A stretch of 24,128 bases of DNA from NCBI GenBank assembly GCA_964512045.1, contig CAZEJK010000062.1, positions 1-24,128 on the forward strand. Reading direction: 5' to 3'. This document shows positions 23,904 to 24,128 of this stretch, piece after piece. The position numbers were made by a program, and so were the translations under genes. The notes beneath the pieces are model-generated. The model saw only the letters and a program-made list of their open reading frames with translations. It had not been told where the DNA came from and made no database searches. Position 1 is the stretch's first letter. The number at the start of each line of letters is the position of its first letter. Origin of the DNA: CAZEJK01 sp964512045 (GTDB lineage: Bacteria > Acidobacteriota > Thermoanaerobaculia > Thermoanaerobaculales > Sulfomarinibacteraceae).

Positions 23904-24128
23904 CTACACCGAGCTGTCAGTGGTGAGGCGCGCACACCACGCCGTCAGGCGGTCGTTCGCCCCTGTGCCACGGCTCGCGGCCTCCACCTCGCCCGCCTCT
24001 GCGAGCAGACGCACGAGCAGGGAGTCGGTGTAGCGTGCGGCACCGGCGACAAGCTGCGAGAGCGCCCACTCAGAGGGAGGCTTCTGACCGGTGAAGGGCG
24101 CACCCGGGTCGCTCTGGATCGCCTCTCG
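23904..24128 (-). CDS. C-terminal end of an unassigned protein, possibly DNA polymerase III subunit delta
   Basis: The minus strand is open from the right edge to a TAG at 23904-23906, giving 74 residues of a protein whose start lies outside the window. It is convergent with manC, 19 bp away. The visible part is helical and includes PPSEWALSQLVAGAARYTDS, LLVRLLAEAGEVEAASRGTG and a final LTAWCARL. This pattern of three amphipathic helices ending near a leucine-rich tail is reminiscent of the C-terminal collar domain of HolA, but no invariant motif is available to prove it. HolA is a suggestion, not an assignment. Confidence 0.4.
   Translation of the reverse strand, partial: REAIQSDPGAPFTGQKPPSEWALSQLVAGAARYTDSLLVRLLAEAGEVEAASRGTGANDRLTAWCARLTTDSSV

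Overview
This is a GC-rich, gene-dense stretch of bacterial chromosome that is almost entirely housekeeping. No tRNA, rRNA, CRISPR array, insertion sequence, prophage or toxin-type module was seen. Gene content suggests a diderm of the Myxococcota / Desulfobacterota / Acidobacteriota sort: an MglB-MglA polarity pair very close to the Myxococcus proteins, a membrane-anchored PpiD-type foldase, HslVU, a fused transaldolase/phosphoglucose isomerase, a fibronectin-III lipoprotein next to dapF, Mpl, and a DUF1573 exported protein. The exact phylum is inference. One run of ten N (11618-11627) inside the helicase gene shows this is a scaffolded draft assembly.

Layout. (1) 1-1821, minus: a ppiD-like periplasmic foldase cut by the left edge. 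(2) 1822-2100: a 279-bp divergent control region with candidate promoters for both sides, an 18-bp palindrome and a 26-bp tandem duplication; it is the longest non-coding stretch. (3) 2101-17067, plus: mglB-mglA, a short GlmU, transketolase, a transaldolase-PGI fusion, glmS, a PcrA/UvrD helicase, hslV-hslU, an FnIII lipoprotein and dapF. (4) 17129-19044, minus: mpl and pgpA, with a 4-bp overlap. (5) 19162-23884, plus: DUF1573 protein, tsaD, lepB, a HAD hydrolase and a GDP-mannose pyrophosphorylase. (6) 23904-24128, minus: the C-terminal end of an unassigned protein, possibly a DNA polymerase III delta subunit.

How it fits together. Transketolase, transaldolase and PGI all meet at fructose-6-phosphate. 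GlmS takes fructose-6-phosphate to glucosamine-6-phosphate, and GlmU makes UDP-GlcNAc at the end of that route. DapF makes the meso-diaminopimelate found in the tripeptide that Mpl re-attaches to UDP-MurNAc. The window is therefore rich in cell-envelope precursor functions, joined by quality-control genes (PpiD, HslVU, LepB) and cell-polarity genes (MglBA). The most uncommon points are the acetyltransferase-less GlmU next to the fructose-6-phosphate genes, the symmetric and repetitive ppiD/mglB control region, a heat-shock-like promoter at hslV, and several perfect palindromes in short gaps. I did not find a convincing undescribed multi-gene system. Many very long open frames antisense to real genes are by-products of GC-rich codon bias.
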